Assembly: GCF_020176715.1 (NCBI RefSeq)
Contig: NZ_JAIVMF010000013.1
Location: 62,001-126,000, forward strand
Length of the DNA stretch: 64,000 nt
Origin: Stappia stellulata
Lineage (GTDB): Bacteria; Pseudomonadota; Alphaproteobacteria; Rhizobiales; Stappiaceae
Direction of reading: 5' to 3'
Shown piece after piece: positions 10,715-21,286 of the stretch. A model generated the notes under the pieces. The model ran no database searches, was not told the DNA's origin, and saw nothing but the letters and a program-made list of their open reading frames with translations. The translations under genes and the position numbers were made by a program. Within the stretch, counting starts at the first letter, position 1; each line of letters begins with the position of its first letter.

Positions 10715-10854
10715 CTTTATTTAGACCCACCCGCTCCAGCTTGTATGTTGCACCTGCGATCGGGGAGGTCGCCGGGCCGGATCATGATTCGCGCCAACTT
10801 GGCAATGCCTCCCTGATCATCGCTTCCGGGGTTCGCACACAGGACGATCGACTG

Positions 10855-11811
10855 ATGAAAAGAGGCTCCGACCGGCAGACCACGCTCGCCGGCTCCGTAT
10901 CGCTGAAGGGCATCGGTGTCCATTCCGGCGATCCGGCCGAGGTCACGCTTCATCCGGCGGATGCCGGCACGGGCATCGTTTTTGCCGTGCAGCACCCTGA
11001 AACCGGTCGCGACGTCGAGATCCCCGCACATTGGCGCGCTGTCACCGCCACCTCCCTTTGCACCGTTGTCGGCGATCCGAAGGCAGGCGGCGTTTCCACC
11101 GTCGAACATCTGATGGCGGCCCTGCGCGGGCTTGGCATCGACAATGCGGTCGTCGAGCTCGACGGCCCGGAAATGCCGATCATGGATGGCAGTTCCGCCG
11201 CCTTCGTTGCTGCGATCGAGCAGGTCGGACTGCGCAAGCTCTCCGCCGCCCGTCGCTACGTGCGTATCAAGAAGACCGTGCGTGTCGACCAAGGCAACGC
11301 CTGGTGCGAGCTTCGCCCCTTCGACGGCTGCCGCTTCGACGTGACTATCGATTTCGATGCCGAGGTGATCGGCCGTCAGCGCCTGGTCCTCGATCTTGCC
11401 CCGGACAGCTTCCGCGACGAGCTGTCGCGCGCCCGCACCTTCGGCTCGGTCCAGGACGTGGAGAAGCTGTGGTCCATGGGCTTTGCGCTCGGATCCTCGC
11501 TGGAAAACTCCGTCGCCATTTCCGAGGGCCGGGTTCTTAATCCGGAAGGCACCCGCTGGGCGGACGAATTCGTTCGCCACAAGATGCTGGATGCCGTCGG
11601 CGATCTGGCGCTTGCCGGTCTTCCCTTCATCGGGGCCTATCATTCCTACAAGGGCGGCCACCGGATGAACCACGCGATCCTGGTCGAGCTGTTCGACAAG
11701 GCGGGTACGGATGCCTTCGAGATCGTCGAGGGGCATTTCGACCGCGAGCCGGCCGTCGTGTCCGGCAGCGACGTTCGCCCGCTGATGGCGGTCGGCCAGT
11801 CCGCGTCCTGA
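10855..11811 (+). CDS. lpxC: UDP-3-O-acyl-N-acetylglucosamine deacetylase LpxC
   Basis: LpxC is the zinc hydrolase for the committed step of lipid A synthesis. The 318-residue product begins RQTTLAGSVSLKGIGVHSG, the typical N-terminus. It has STVEHLMAALRGLGIDN, whose Glu and His are the general base and a zinc ligand in the family, and RHKMLDAVGDLALAG, with the His and Asp zinc ligands. AYHSYKGGHRMNH near the C-terminus holds the catalytic His. An ATG at 10855 gives the family length; the frame is open 38 codons upstream without resemblance. It has its own leader after the ftsZ terminator. Confidence 0.95.
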   Translation: MKRGSDRQTTLAGSVSLKGIGVHSGDPAEVTLHPADAGTGIVFAVQHPETGRDVEIPAHWRAVTATSLCTVVGDPKAGGVSTVEHLMAALRGLGIDNAVVELDGPEMPIMDGSSAAFVAAIEQVGLRKLSAARRYVRIKKTVRVDQGNAWCELRPFDGCRFDVTIDFDAEVIGRQRLVLDLAPDSFRDELSRARTFGSVQDVEKLWSMGFALGSSLENSVAISEGRVLNPEGTRWADEFVRHKMLDAVGDLALAGLPFIGAYHSYKGGHRMNHAILVELFDKAGTDAFEIVEGHFDREPAVVSGSDVRPLMAVGQSAS

Positions 11812-12097
11812 GGCGCAATGCCCGGGTCGCTTCGGGTCGGCCGTGTCTGGTCAGGTCCGGCTTGCGCAAGCGGACCTTGGCCTCGGCCACAAAAAAGCGA
11901 CAAATTGCACGCACATGACGTGACGCGACGGGGTGTTATCCGTTACAACACGGTCGCGCGCCCGTCGTCCCGCATCCGCATGCGGGTCGGGACGCAAGGG
12001 GTCGTCAGCTTGCCGTGGTTCTTCGGTCCGCCGGAGCGGGACCATTTGCCGTGCCGGACGCACCCGCGCGACATGACGTGTCAAGGAGAGTGAAAAC

Positions 12098-12967
12098 GTG
12101 AAGGCGGCTTTGCCCAAATCCACCGCGACGGACGCGCCGACGTGCCGCATGCGCCGGTCCATCGCCGCCGTGCTCACTGTCGCGAGCCTTGCGCTCGCAG
12201 CCTGTTCGTCCACGAATTCCGACGATGACTTCGCCACCAACGACACGCCGGCGGAGGTGCTCTACAACGAGGGCCTGGCGCTGCGCAACGAGGGGCGCCT
12301 GAGCGACGCGCGGGTCAAGTTCGAGGAGGTGGACAAGCTCCATCCTTATTCCGAATATTCCCGCAAGGCGCTGATCAACCTGGCCTATCTGAACTACTCG
12401 AGCGGCAAGTTCACCGAGGCGATCACGGCCGCAAAGCGCTTCACCACGCTCTATCCGGGCAGTGAGGACAGCGCCTATGCGCTCTATATCATCGGCCAGT
12501 CCTACCACAAGCAGATCCCGGACGTGACGCGCGACCAGGAGATGACCCAGCGGGCAATGGCCGCCTATGGCGAACTGGTGCAGCGCTATCCGGAGTCCGA
12601 ATATGCGGAAGACGCGCGCACCAAGATCCGCATCGCCCAGGACCAGTTGGCCGGCAAGGAGATGGAGGTCGGGCGCTACTACCTGAAGCGCGGCCACCAG
12701 ATCGCCGCGATCAATCGGTTCAAGGTGGTGGTCACCAACTACCAGACCACCCGCCACATCGAGGAAGCCCTGTTCCGGCTGACGGAGAGCTACTACGCGC
12801 TCGGCGTTGTCAACGAGGCACAGACCGCGGCGGCGGTGCTCGGGCACAATTTCCCCGACAGCCAGTGGTACAAGGACGCCTACAGCCTGCTGAAGACCGG
12901 CGGCTATTCGCCGGACGAGGATTCTGGAAGCTGGATCAGCCGGGCGTTCGCGGGTATTTCCCTTTAA
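12098..12967 (+). CDS. bamD: Outer-membrane assembly lipoprotein BamD
   Basis: BamD is the essential TPR lipoprotein of the BAM complex that inserts outer-membrane beta-barrels. A lipoprotein signal ends in LALAAC with the lipidated Cys at about residue 36. Five TPR-like repeats follow, from DTPAEVLYNEGLALRNEG through FTEAITAAKRFTTLYPGS to IEEALFRLTESYYALG. Translation probably begins at GTG 12098, preceded by AAGGAGAG; an ATG at 12149 would give a more usual signal peptide and is a fair alternative. Length 289 fits. The 286 bases between lpxC and this gene hold a small hairpin (11969-11986) but no convincing gene. Confidence 0.92.
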   Translation: MKAALPKSTATDAPTCRMRRSIAAVLTVASLALAACSSTNSDDDFATNDTPAEVLYNEGLALRNEGRLSDARVKFEEVDKLHPYSEYSRKALINLAYLNYSSGKFTEAITAAKRFTTLYPGSEDSAYALYIIGQSYHKQIPDVTRDQEMTQRAMAAYGELVQRYPESEYAEDARTKIRIAQDQLAGKEMEVGRYYLKRGHQIAAINRFKVVVTNYQTTRHIEEALFRLTESYYALGVVNEAQTAAAVLGHNFPDSQWYKDAYSLLKTGGYSPDEDSGSWISRAFAGISL

Positions 12968-13054
12968 GGGCGGTCGCTTCGTCCGCTCCAGCGTCTTTCC
13001 CCGTGCCGCGGCGCCTCATGCGCCGCGCGCCCAAACGATCCGGTTCCCGCACGC

Positions 13055-14731
13055 ATGCTCGCCGCGCTTGCCATCCGAGATATCGTCTTGATCGACCGGC
13101 TCGACCTGTCTTTCGGGTCGGGCATGTCGGTGCTGACCGGTGAAACCGGCGCGGGCAAATCCATCCTTCTCGATTCGCTCAGCCTGGCGCTCGGCGGGCG
13201 CGGCGACGTCGGTCTCGTGCGCCACGGACAGGCGCAGGGTCAGGTCACCGCCGCCTTCGACGTGCCGATGGCCCATCCGGTTCGACGGATCCTGCAGGCG
13301 CATGATCTGGAAGCCGACGGCGATGTCATCCTGCGCCGGGTGCAGGCGGAGGACGGCCGCAGCCGTGCCTTCATCAACGACGCGCCGGTGAGCGTGTCGG
13401 TGCTGCGCCAGGTCGGCAGCCAACTCGTCGAAATCCACGGTCAGAACGAGTCCCGCGCCTATATCGATCCGGCCGAACACCGCCGGCTGCTCGATTCCTT
13501 CGCCGAATGCGGCGCCGATGTCGCTGGCGTCAGCGAGGCCTTCTCCACGATGCGCAAGGCGCAAAAGGCGCTGCGCGAGCAGGAAGAACGCATCGAGGCG
13601 GCGCGCCGGGAAGCCGATTATCTGCGCGCCGCGGCCGAGGAACTGGCGACGCTCGACCCGCGCGAGGGCGAGGAGGAAGAGCTTGCCGCCAGGCGCCAGT
13701 CGATGATGCAGGTGGAAAAGATCGCCGGCGATCTCGGCGAGGCCTTCGAGATTCTCAACGGCAATGCTTCGCCGATCGGCGAGATCGCGTCACTGTGGCG
13801 GCGGCTGGAGCGCAAGGTGGAACAGGCGCCGGAGCTGCTGACCGCGCCGGCTGCCAATCTGGCGGAAGCGCTGGACAGGCTGGAAGATGCGCGTGCCGGT
13901 CTGGAAGCCTCCATCCGTGAAACCGAATTTGATCCCAAGGCGCTGGAGATGACGGAAGAGCGGCTGTTCGCGCTGCGCGCCGCCTCGCGCAAATATCAGG
14001 TTCCGGTGGAAGACTTGCCGGGCGTGCGGGCGCGCTTCGATGCCGACCTTGCCGCGCTCGATGCGGGCGAGGAGGCGCTGGCGGGTCTGGCCGATGCCGC
14101 GCGTGCCGCGGCCGCGGCCTATGACGAGCGGGCGGCTGCGCTGTCGGCCAAGCGCAAGGCGGCGGCTGCCGGTCTGGAGGCCGCGGTTGCCGCCGAGTTG
14201 CCGGATCTCAAGCTCGACCGGGCGCGGTTTATCGTCAATCTGGAAAGCGACCCGGCGCAGCGCACCCGCGACGGCATCGACCAGATCGAGTTCTGGGTGC
14301 AGACCAACCCGGGCACCAAGCCCGGGCCGATGATGAAGGTCGCCTCGGGCGGCGAGCTGTCCCGCTTCCTGCTGGCGCTGAAGGTATCGCTCGCCGACAA
14401 GGGATCGGCCCCGACGCTGGTGTTCGACGAGATCGACACGGGCGTTGGCGGAGCCGTGGCCGAGGCCATCGGCAAACGGCTGGCGCGGCTCGCCGGCAAT
14501 GTCCAGGTGCTGACGGTGACCCATGCGCCGCAGGTCGCCGCGCGTGCCGGCGGTCACTTCCTGATCCTGAAGGAAGACGCCGACGAGGAGCGGGTGGCGA
14601 CACGGGTGCGGCGGATCGACGTCGAGCATCGCCGCGAGGAAATCGCCCGCATGCTCGCCGGCGCGACGATCACCGACGAGGCCCGCGCTGCCGCCGATCG
14701 TCTTCTGGCCGATGCGCCGGCGCAAGGCTGA
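13055..14731 (+). CDS. recN: DNA repair ATPase RecN
   Basis: RecN is an SMC-like ATPase that helps repair double-strand breaks. The 558 residues start LAALAIRDIVLIDRLDL and carry the Walker A GETGAGKS at about 29-36. A helical, Ala/Glu-rich coiled-coil middle (about 150-370) with acid-basic heptads follows. The ABC signature SGGELSRFLLALK and the Walker B region TLVFDEIDTGVGG come near the end. The bamD-recN spacing is 87 bases. The gene closes the + strand run and converges with the gene at 14756-15706. Confidence 0.95.
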   Translation: MLAALAIRDIVLIDRLDLSFGSGMSVLTGETGAGKSILLDSLSLALGGRGDVGLVRHGQAQGQVTAAFDVPMAHPVRRILQAHDLEADGDVILRRVQAEDGRSRAFINDAPVSVSVLRQVGSQLVEIHGQNESRAYIDPAEHRRLLDSFAECGADVAGVSEAFSTMRKAQKALREQEERIEAARREADYLRAAAEELATLDPREGEEEELAARRQSMMQVEKIAGDLGEAFEILNGNASPIGEIASLWRRLERKVEQAPELLTAPAANLAEALDRLEDARAGLEASIRETEFDPKALEMTEERLFALRAASRKYQVPVEDLPGVRARFDADLAALDAGEEALAGLADAARAAAAAYDERAAALSAKRKAAAAGLEAAVAAELPDLKLDRARFIVNLESDPAQRTRDGIDQIEFWVQTNPGTKPGPMMKVASGGELSRFLLALKVSLADKGSAPTLVFDEIDTGVGGAVAEAIGKRLARLAGNVQVLTVTHAPQVAARAGGHFLILKEDADEERVATRVRRIDVEHRREEIARMLAGATITDEARAAADRLLADAPAQG

Positions 14732-14755
14732 CCGCGCAACTTTTGGCGCTCGCGA

Positions 14756-15706
14756 TTATTCCGGATCCTTGAAGCAGGCGACGAGCTGCGCGCTGGCGCG
14801 AAAGGCATGCTCCTGCCCGGACGCATCCATCAAGGTGCCGCGGACCGCGCCATAGGACTTCAGCTGAATACCGGTCTGCCCAAGGACGTGTCCGCGCAGA
14901 TAAGGGATCTCGGCGCGCATCGACACCCATTCATGCGGCTGGTGCCCCGCGAGGCGCTGGCTCTTTGCGGTGACGTCGCCGGAGGCGCGCACTTCCCCTG
15001 TGCCGTCGACGGAGAGCGATAGTCCGCCGGCGGCTTCGCCGACCGTGTGTCCGCCGCCCTCGATCACGGAAAAGGTTGCGGCGTCGCCGGAGAAATCGAG
15101 CATGCCGTAGAGGTCGGCGCTGGCCGGAAGATGCTGCTGCGGCAGGGATCGCGGCAGTTCCGCCTGGGAGAAATCGCGGATCGACAGCAGGACGACGGAG
15201 GTTTTCGGCCGCATCGGTTTTCTTGCGGTGGCGGGGATCGTGTAGCCGGTGGCATATAGGGCCGTGGCGCCATCGACGGTCAGGCCCTTGGCGCTGGGGA
15301 TCTGGTATGCGAGCGAGTGAAGACCGTTCGCCGTGCAGCCCGGCGCGTCCTCGTCCGGGACGAGCTGGACGCGCAGGCGGCTGTACTTGTCGTTGCCGCT
15401 GTCCAAAACCTCGAAGGCGCGGCCGTTGCGGCTCTTTTCGACCAGCGTGAAGCCGTCGCGCGTTTCGGCGGAGACGATCCGCCCTTCGTCCTCGTCGAGA
15501 CACAGGTCGGACAGATGCACCACCGGTCCGTCGGGTGTCATGTAGCGCAGCAGCGCGAAACCGCGGGTCTGCGCGCAGCTTTCAAGCCGCGTGTCGCGCA
15601 GCGGGTCGCCCTCGAGGGGCTGCAGGTCCTGCGCGACCGCTGCGAAGGGGGCCGCGAACAGGAATGCAAGCGAAACGGCGAAACATCCGGATTTTGCAAG
15701 GTGCAT
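14756..15706 (-). CDS. Secreted protein of unknown function
   Basis: I do not recognise this 316-residue protein. It begins with a clear signal peptide (hydrophobic core after Lys5, probable cleavage after AAVAQ or AVA near residue 25) and is then soluble with no further membrane segment. Three to four Cys residues (CAQTRG, DLCLDED, PGCTANG, VACFKDPE) could form disulfides in the periplasm. Several beta-rich stretches suggest a secreted beta-fold. It is downstream of, and reads the same way as, the shorter secreted protein at 15716-16153, only 9 bases away, so the two probably form one operon. Confidence 0.7.
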   Translation of the reverse strand: MHLAKSGCFAVSLAFLFAAPFAAVAQDLQPLEGDPLRDTRLESCAQTRGFALLRYMTPDGPVVHLSDLCLDEDEGRIVSAETRDGFTLVEKSRNGRAFEVLDSGNDKYSRLRVQLVPDEDAPGCTANGLHSLAYQIPSAKGLTVDGATALYATGYTIPATARKPMRPKTSVVLLSIRDFSQAELPRSLPQQHLPASADLYGMLDFSGDAATFSVIEGGGHTVGEAAGGLSLSVDGTGEVRASGDVTAKSQRLAGHQPHEWVSMRAEIPYLRGHVLGQTGIQLKSYGAVRGTLMDASGQEHAFRASAQLVACFKDPE

Positions 15707-15715
15707 CGATGGATC

Positions 15716-16153
15716 CTAGTCGCGCCCGGGCGTCCAGACGCTCGTCGCGCCGCCGTGGCTCATGATCTTGAAGGTTGGAGGCGGGCCGGGGTCGTGTTCC
15801 ACGATCAGGCCGAGGGCCTCATCCTTGAGGTTCAGCAATGCGCCCTCGCGGATGTAGACGAGGATCGAGCAGACCTGGGCACCGCAGAACAGGCTGCGGG
15901 ACATTGCGCCCTCGCACTCAAGCGCTTCATGGGCGAGGAGCAGGTCGTCGCGACCGTCGCCATTGAGGTCGATCTCGTAGACGCCGCGGTCATCGAAGGT
16001 GCCGCGCCCCTCAAGGCATCCTTCGCGGATCTGCTCGGCGATCAGATAGTCGGCTGCCCTGGAGCGGGCGCTCGCCGGCGGGGCAAGTGCCATGCAGACT
16101 GCGGTCGCGGCGAGCACGGCGGAGAGCCTTCGCAAGAGGAGAGGGGCAATCAT
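15716..16153 (-). CDS. Small secreted protein with one EF-hand/FG-GAP-like calcium loop
   Basis: The 145-residue product has a signal peptide ending around PPASARS and a mature part with the acidic loop DLNGDGRDDLLLAHEALEC. That loop resembles a calcium-binding EF-hand or an FG-GAP repeat. Four Cys residues (GCLEG, LECEG, LFCGAQVC) may pair in the periplasm. The start at 16153 is preferred to the upstream ATG at 16180, because the signal peptide then begins MIAPLLLRRLSAVL. It is the first gene of a two-gene - strand unit between recN and ligA. Function unknown. Confidence 0.65.
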   Translation of the reverse strand: MIAPLLLRRLSAVLAATAVCMALAPPASARSRAADYLIAEQIREGCLEGRGTFDDRGVYEIDLNGDGRDDLLLAHEALECEGAMSRSLFCGAQVCSILVYIREGALLNLKDEALGLIVEHDPGPPPTFKIMSHGGATSVWTPGRD

Positions 16154-16241
16154 CGGCTCTCCCCAGACAATCCTTCGCAATGAGCGGCTTTCGTGACAAT
16201 CATCCCCAGATGGTGGCGCGAGACGGCTCGTCTGACAATGA

Positions 16242-18503
<2,262 letters not shown>

Positions 18504-18627
18504 GCGCGCCGTCACCGGGTGTGTTTGCGCGCCGCCCCTCCCACGCGACGGGGAAGTTGCTATATTGGTCCAAATAGCGAACAGATTCGCGCAAGCGCAT
18601 ATCCAACCCGTCGAGACAAGATCCTGC

Positions 18628-21072
18628 ATGCCCGATTTCCCCGGTGACGACAGCTCCCGAGTTCCGGCCCCGGCCGATGCACGCCGTCACGCCGGTGCAC
18701 CGCCGGCGCCGGGCGGCGGCATCGCCGCGCGCGCGCGCGCCGCAATGGCGCGTCCGGCCCAGGCGGCGCCCTATCTGGAGGGGCTCAATCCGGAGCAGGC
18801 CGAGGCGGTGGAAACCCTCGACGGCCCGGTTCTGGTGCTCGCGGGCGCGGGCACCGGCAAGACCAAGGTGCTGACGACGCGCATCGGGCATATTCTCGCA
18901 ACGCGGCGCGCCTTCCCGAGCCAGATCCTGGCGGTGACCTTCACCAACAAGGCCGCGCGGGAGATGAAGGAACGCATCGCCCGGCTGATCGGCGAGGGGG
19001 CGGAGGGCATGCCGTGGCTCGGCACCTTCCATTCGATCTGCGTCAAGATCCTGCGCCGGCACGCCGAACTGGTCGGCCTGAAGTCCGGCTTTTCCATTCT
19101 CGACACCGACGACCAGATCCGGCTGATCAAGCAGATCATCCAGGCGGAAGGGCTCGACGACAAGCGCTGGACGGCGCGTGCCTTCGCCGGGATGCTCGAC
19201 GGCTGGAAGAACCGTGGCCTGACGCCGGAACAGATCCCGGAAGGCGAGGCGCGCAGCTTTGCCAACGGGCGCGGCCGCGACCTTTACGCCTTGTACCAGG
19301 AGCGGCTGTCGATCCTGAACGCCGCCGATTTCGGCGACCTGCTCCTGCATGTGATCACGCTGTTTCGCGCGCATCCCGACATCCTGGCGGAATATCAGCG
19401 CCGCTTCGCCTATATGCTCGTCGACGAGTATCAGGACACCAATATCGCCCAGTATCTGTTCCTGCGGCTGCTGGCGCAGGGCAACACCAACATCTGCTGC
19501 GTCGGCGACGACGATCAGTCGATCTACGGCTGGCGCGGGGCGGAGGTCGACAACATCCTGCGCTTCGAGCACGATTTTCCGGGCGCCAAGGTGGTGCGGC
19601 TGGAGCGCAACTACCGCTCCACCAGCCATATCCTGGCCGCCGCTTCCCATCTGATCGCCCACAACGAGGGGCGGCTCGGCAAGACGCTGTTCACCGACGT
19701 CGTCGACGACACGGAAGAGGACATGCGCGTCACCGTGGCCGCCGTCTGGGATTCCGAGGAAGAGGCCCGCGCGATCGGCGAAGAGGTGGAGGCCTTGCAT
19801 GCCAAGGGCCACAGCCTCGATTCCATGGCGATCCTGGTGCGGGCCTCGTTCCAGATGCGCGAGTTTGAGGACCGTTTCGTCACGCTCGGCGTGAATTACC
19901 GGGTGGTCGGCGGTCCGCGCTTCTACGAGCGCATGGAAGTCCGCGATGCCATGGCCTATTTCCGCTGCATCGCGCAGCCGGCCGACGATCTCGCCTTCGA
20001 GCGGATCGTCAACACACCGAAGCGCGGCCTCGGCGAGGCGAGCCTCAAGCTTGTGCATGCCTATGCCCGCGCCAACCGCATTCCGCTGATGCAGGCCGCG
20101 TCCGACCTGTGCCAGACCGAGGAACTCAGGCCGAAGGCGCGCACGGCGCTGAAATCCCTGCTCGCCGATTTCGACCGCTGGCGCGACCAGATGCCGACGA
20201 TGTCGCACACCGACCTCGCCGAGGTCGTGCTGGACGAGTCGGGCTATACCGAGATGTGGCGGGCCGACCGGTCTGCGGAGGCGCCGGGCCGGCTCGACAA
20301 CCTCAAGGAGCTGGTGCGCTCCATGGAGGATTTTGAATCGCTCTCCGGCTTCCTGGAGCATATTTCGCTGGTGATGGACCGGGACGCGCAGGGCGATGCC
20401 GAGGCGATCTCCATCATGACGCTGCATTCCGCCAAGGGGCTGGAATTCGACACGGTGTTCCTGCCCGGCTGGGAGGAAGGACTTTTCCCGCATCAGCGCG
20501 CGCTCGACGAAAGCGGGCGGGCGGGGCTGGAGGAAGAGCGCCGGCTCGCCTATGTCGGGCTGACGCGCGCAAGGCGGCGGGCGAAGGTCTGGTTCGCCTC
20601 CAACCGGCGGATTCACGGGCTGTGGCAATCGACCGTCCCGTCGCGGTTCCTGGACGAGCTCCCGGCGGAGCACGTCGAGGTCGTGGAAGCGTCGGCGAGC
20701 TATGGCGGCTATGGCGGCGGGGGCTATGGCGCCAGCCGCTTCGACACGCGCGATCCGTTTCAGGCAAGCTATTCGACGCCGGGCTGGCAGCGGGCGAAGC
20801 GGGCGCAGGCCGGCAATGCCGCGGGCGGCGGGTTCGCCGGGCGGATGGGCGGCTCCGAGCGGCGCGGACAGGGCGGACCGCGCACAATCGAGGGCGAACT
20901 GGTGGCGAAATCCGTCGCCGATGTCCCGTCGACCTTCGATCTTGGCGAACGGGTGTTCCATCTCAAGTTCGGCTACGGCGAAGTCGTCGGCATCGAGGGC
21001 AACAAGCTCACCGTCCAGTTCGACAAGGCGGGTCGCAAGAAGGTGCTCGACAGTTTCGTCGAACAGCATTGA
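18628..21072 (+). CDS. UvrD/PcrA/Rep-type superfamily 1 DNA helicase
   Basis: This is a 3'-5' ATP-dependent DNA helicase for repair and replication. The 814 residues show a disordered Pro/Ala N-terminus (about 1-48), then LNPEQAEAVETLDGPVLVL (Q motif) and the Walker A AGAGTGKT at 72-79. VTFTNKAAREMKER (motif Ia), VDEYQDTN (motif II), GDDDQSIYGWRGA (III), LERNYRS (IV), LHSAKGLEFDTVFLPGWEEG (V) and VGLTRARRR (VI) follow. A Gly/Tyr-rich linker (YGGYGGGGYG) precedes a C-terminal Tudor-like segment, as in PcrA/UvrD. ATG 18628 is the first start with family-like sequence; 18565 is the alternative. I leave the symbol blank because uvrD and pcrA names are used variably. Confidence 0.94.
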   Translation: MPDFPGDDSSRVPAPADARRHAGAPPAPGGGIAARARAAMARPAQAAPYLEGLNPEQAEAVETLDGPVLVLAGAGTGKTKVLTTRIGHILATRRAFPSQILAVTFTNKAAREMKERIARLIGEGAEGMPWLGTFHSICVKILRRHAELVGLKSGFSILDTDDQIRLIKQIIQAEGLDDKRWTARAFAGMLDGWKNRGLTPEQIPEGEARSFANGRGRDLYALYQERLSILNAADFGDLLLHVITLFRAHPDILAEYQRRFAYMLVDEYQDTNIAQYLFLRLLAQGNTNICCVGDDDQSIYGWRGAEVDNILRFEHDFPGAKVVRLERNYRSTSHILAAASHLIAHNEGRLGKTLFTDVVDDTEEDMRVTVAAVWDSEEEARAIGEEVEALHAKGHSLDSMAILVRASFQMREFEDRFVTLGVNYRVVGGPRFYERMEVRDAMAYFRCIAQPADDLAFERIVNTPKRGLGEASLKLVHAYARANRIPLMQAASDLCQTEELRPKARTALKSLLADFDRWRDQMPTMSHTDLAEVVLDESGYTEMWRADRSAEAPGRLDNLKELVRSMEDFESLSGFLEHISLVMDRDAQGDAEAISIMTLHSAKGLEFDTVFLPGWEEGLFPHQRALDESGRAGLEEERRLAYVGLTRARRRAKVWFASNRRIHGLWQSTVPSRFLDELPAEHVEVVEASASYGGYGGGGYGASRFDTRDPFQASYSTPGWQRAKRAQAGNAAGGGFAGRMGGSERRGQGGPRTIEGELVAKSVADVPSTFDLGERVFHLKFGYGEVVGIEGNKLTVQFDKAGRKKVLDSFVEQH

Positions 21073-21094
21073 GCCCTTCAAAAGGCAACGAGCC

Positions 21095-21262
21095 GTGGAC
21101 CCTCAAGAGCGTTTTCTTGGAAAGACCGAGCCGACCGATTGGCGATTTTGGCGTTGGGTTACCATGTGCCAGGCGCTTGGCTTTTCCGTGCGCTCCGCGC
21201 CCGACGACGACGCCATCGCCGAGGTCACCCTGCCGGTGACGGCCGCGCCCGCGACGCCGTAG
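21095..21262 (+). CDS. Possible small protein downstream of the helicase gene
   Basis: A GTG at 21095 opens a 55-residue frame (DPQERFLGKTEPTDWRFWR... ending PVTAAPATP) that stops just before a GC hairpin. The helical, Trp-rich composition and GC-rich third positions look coding, and the frame lies 22 bases after the helicase stop. There is no clear ribosome-binding site and I know no homologue. Confidence 0.35.
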   Translation: MDPQERFLGKTEPTDWRFWRWVTMCQALGFSVRSAPDDDAIAEVTLPVTAAPATP

Positions 21263-21268
21263 ACGAGT

Positions 21269-21286
21269 GCCGGCGCGGGCGCCGGC
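21269..21286. terminator. GC-rich hairpin between convergent genes
   Basis: GCCGGCGC-GG-GCGCCGGC is an 18-base perfect palindrome. It abuts the stop of the - strand gene at 21287 and follows the small + strand frame. There is no T-run, so a role as bidirectional terminator is only a guess. Confidence 0.4.

Noticed and set aside
11818-12093. 91-codon frame between lpxC and bamD
   Set aside because: Composition unlike a protein, no ribosome site; the stretch looks intergenic with a small hairpin.
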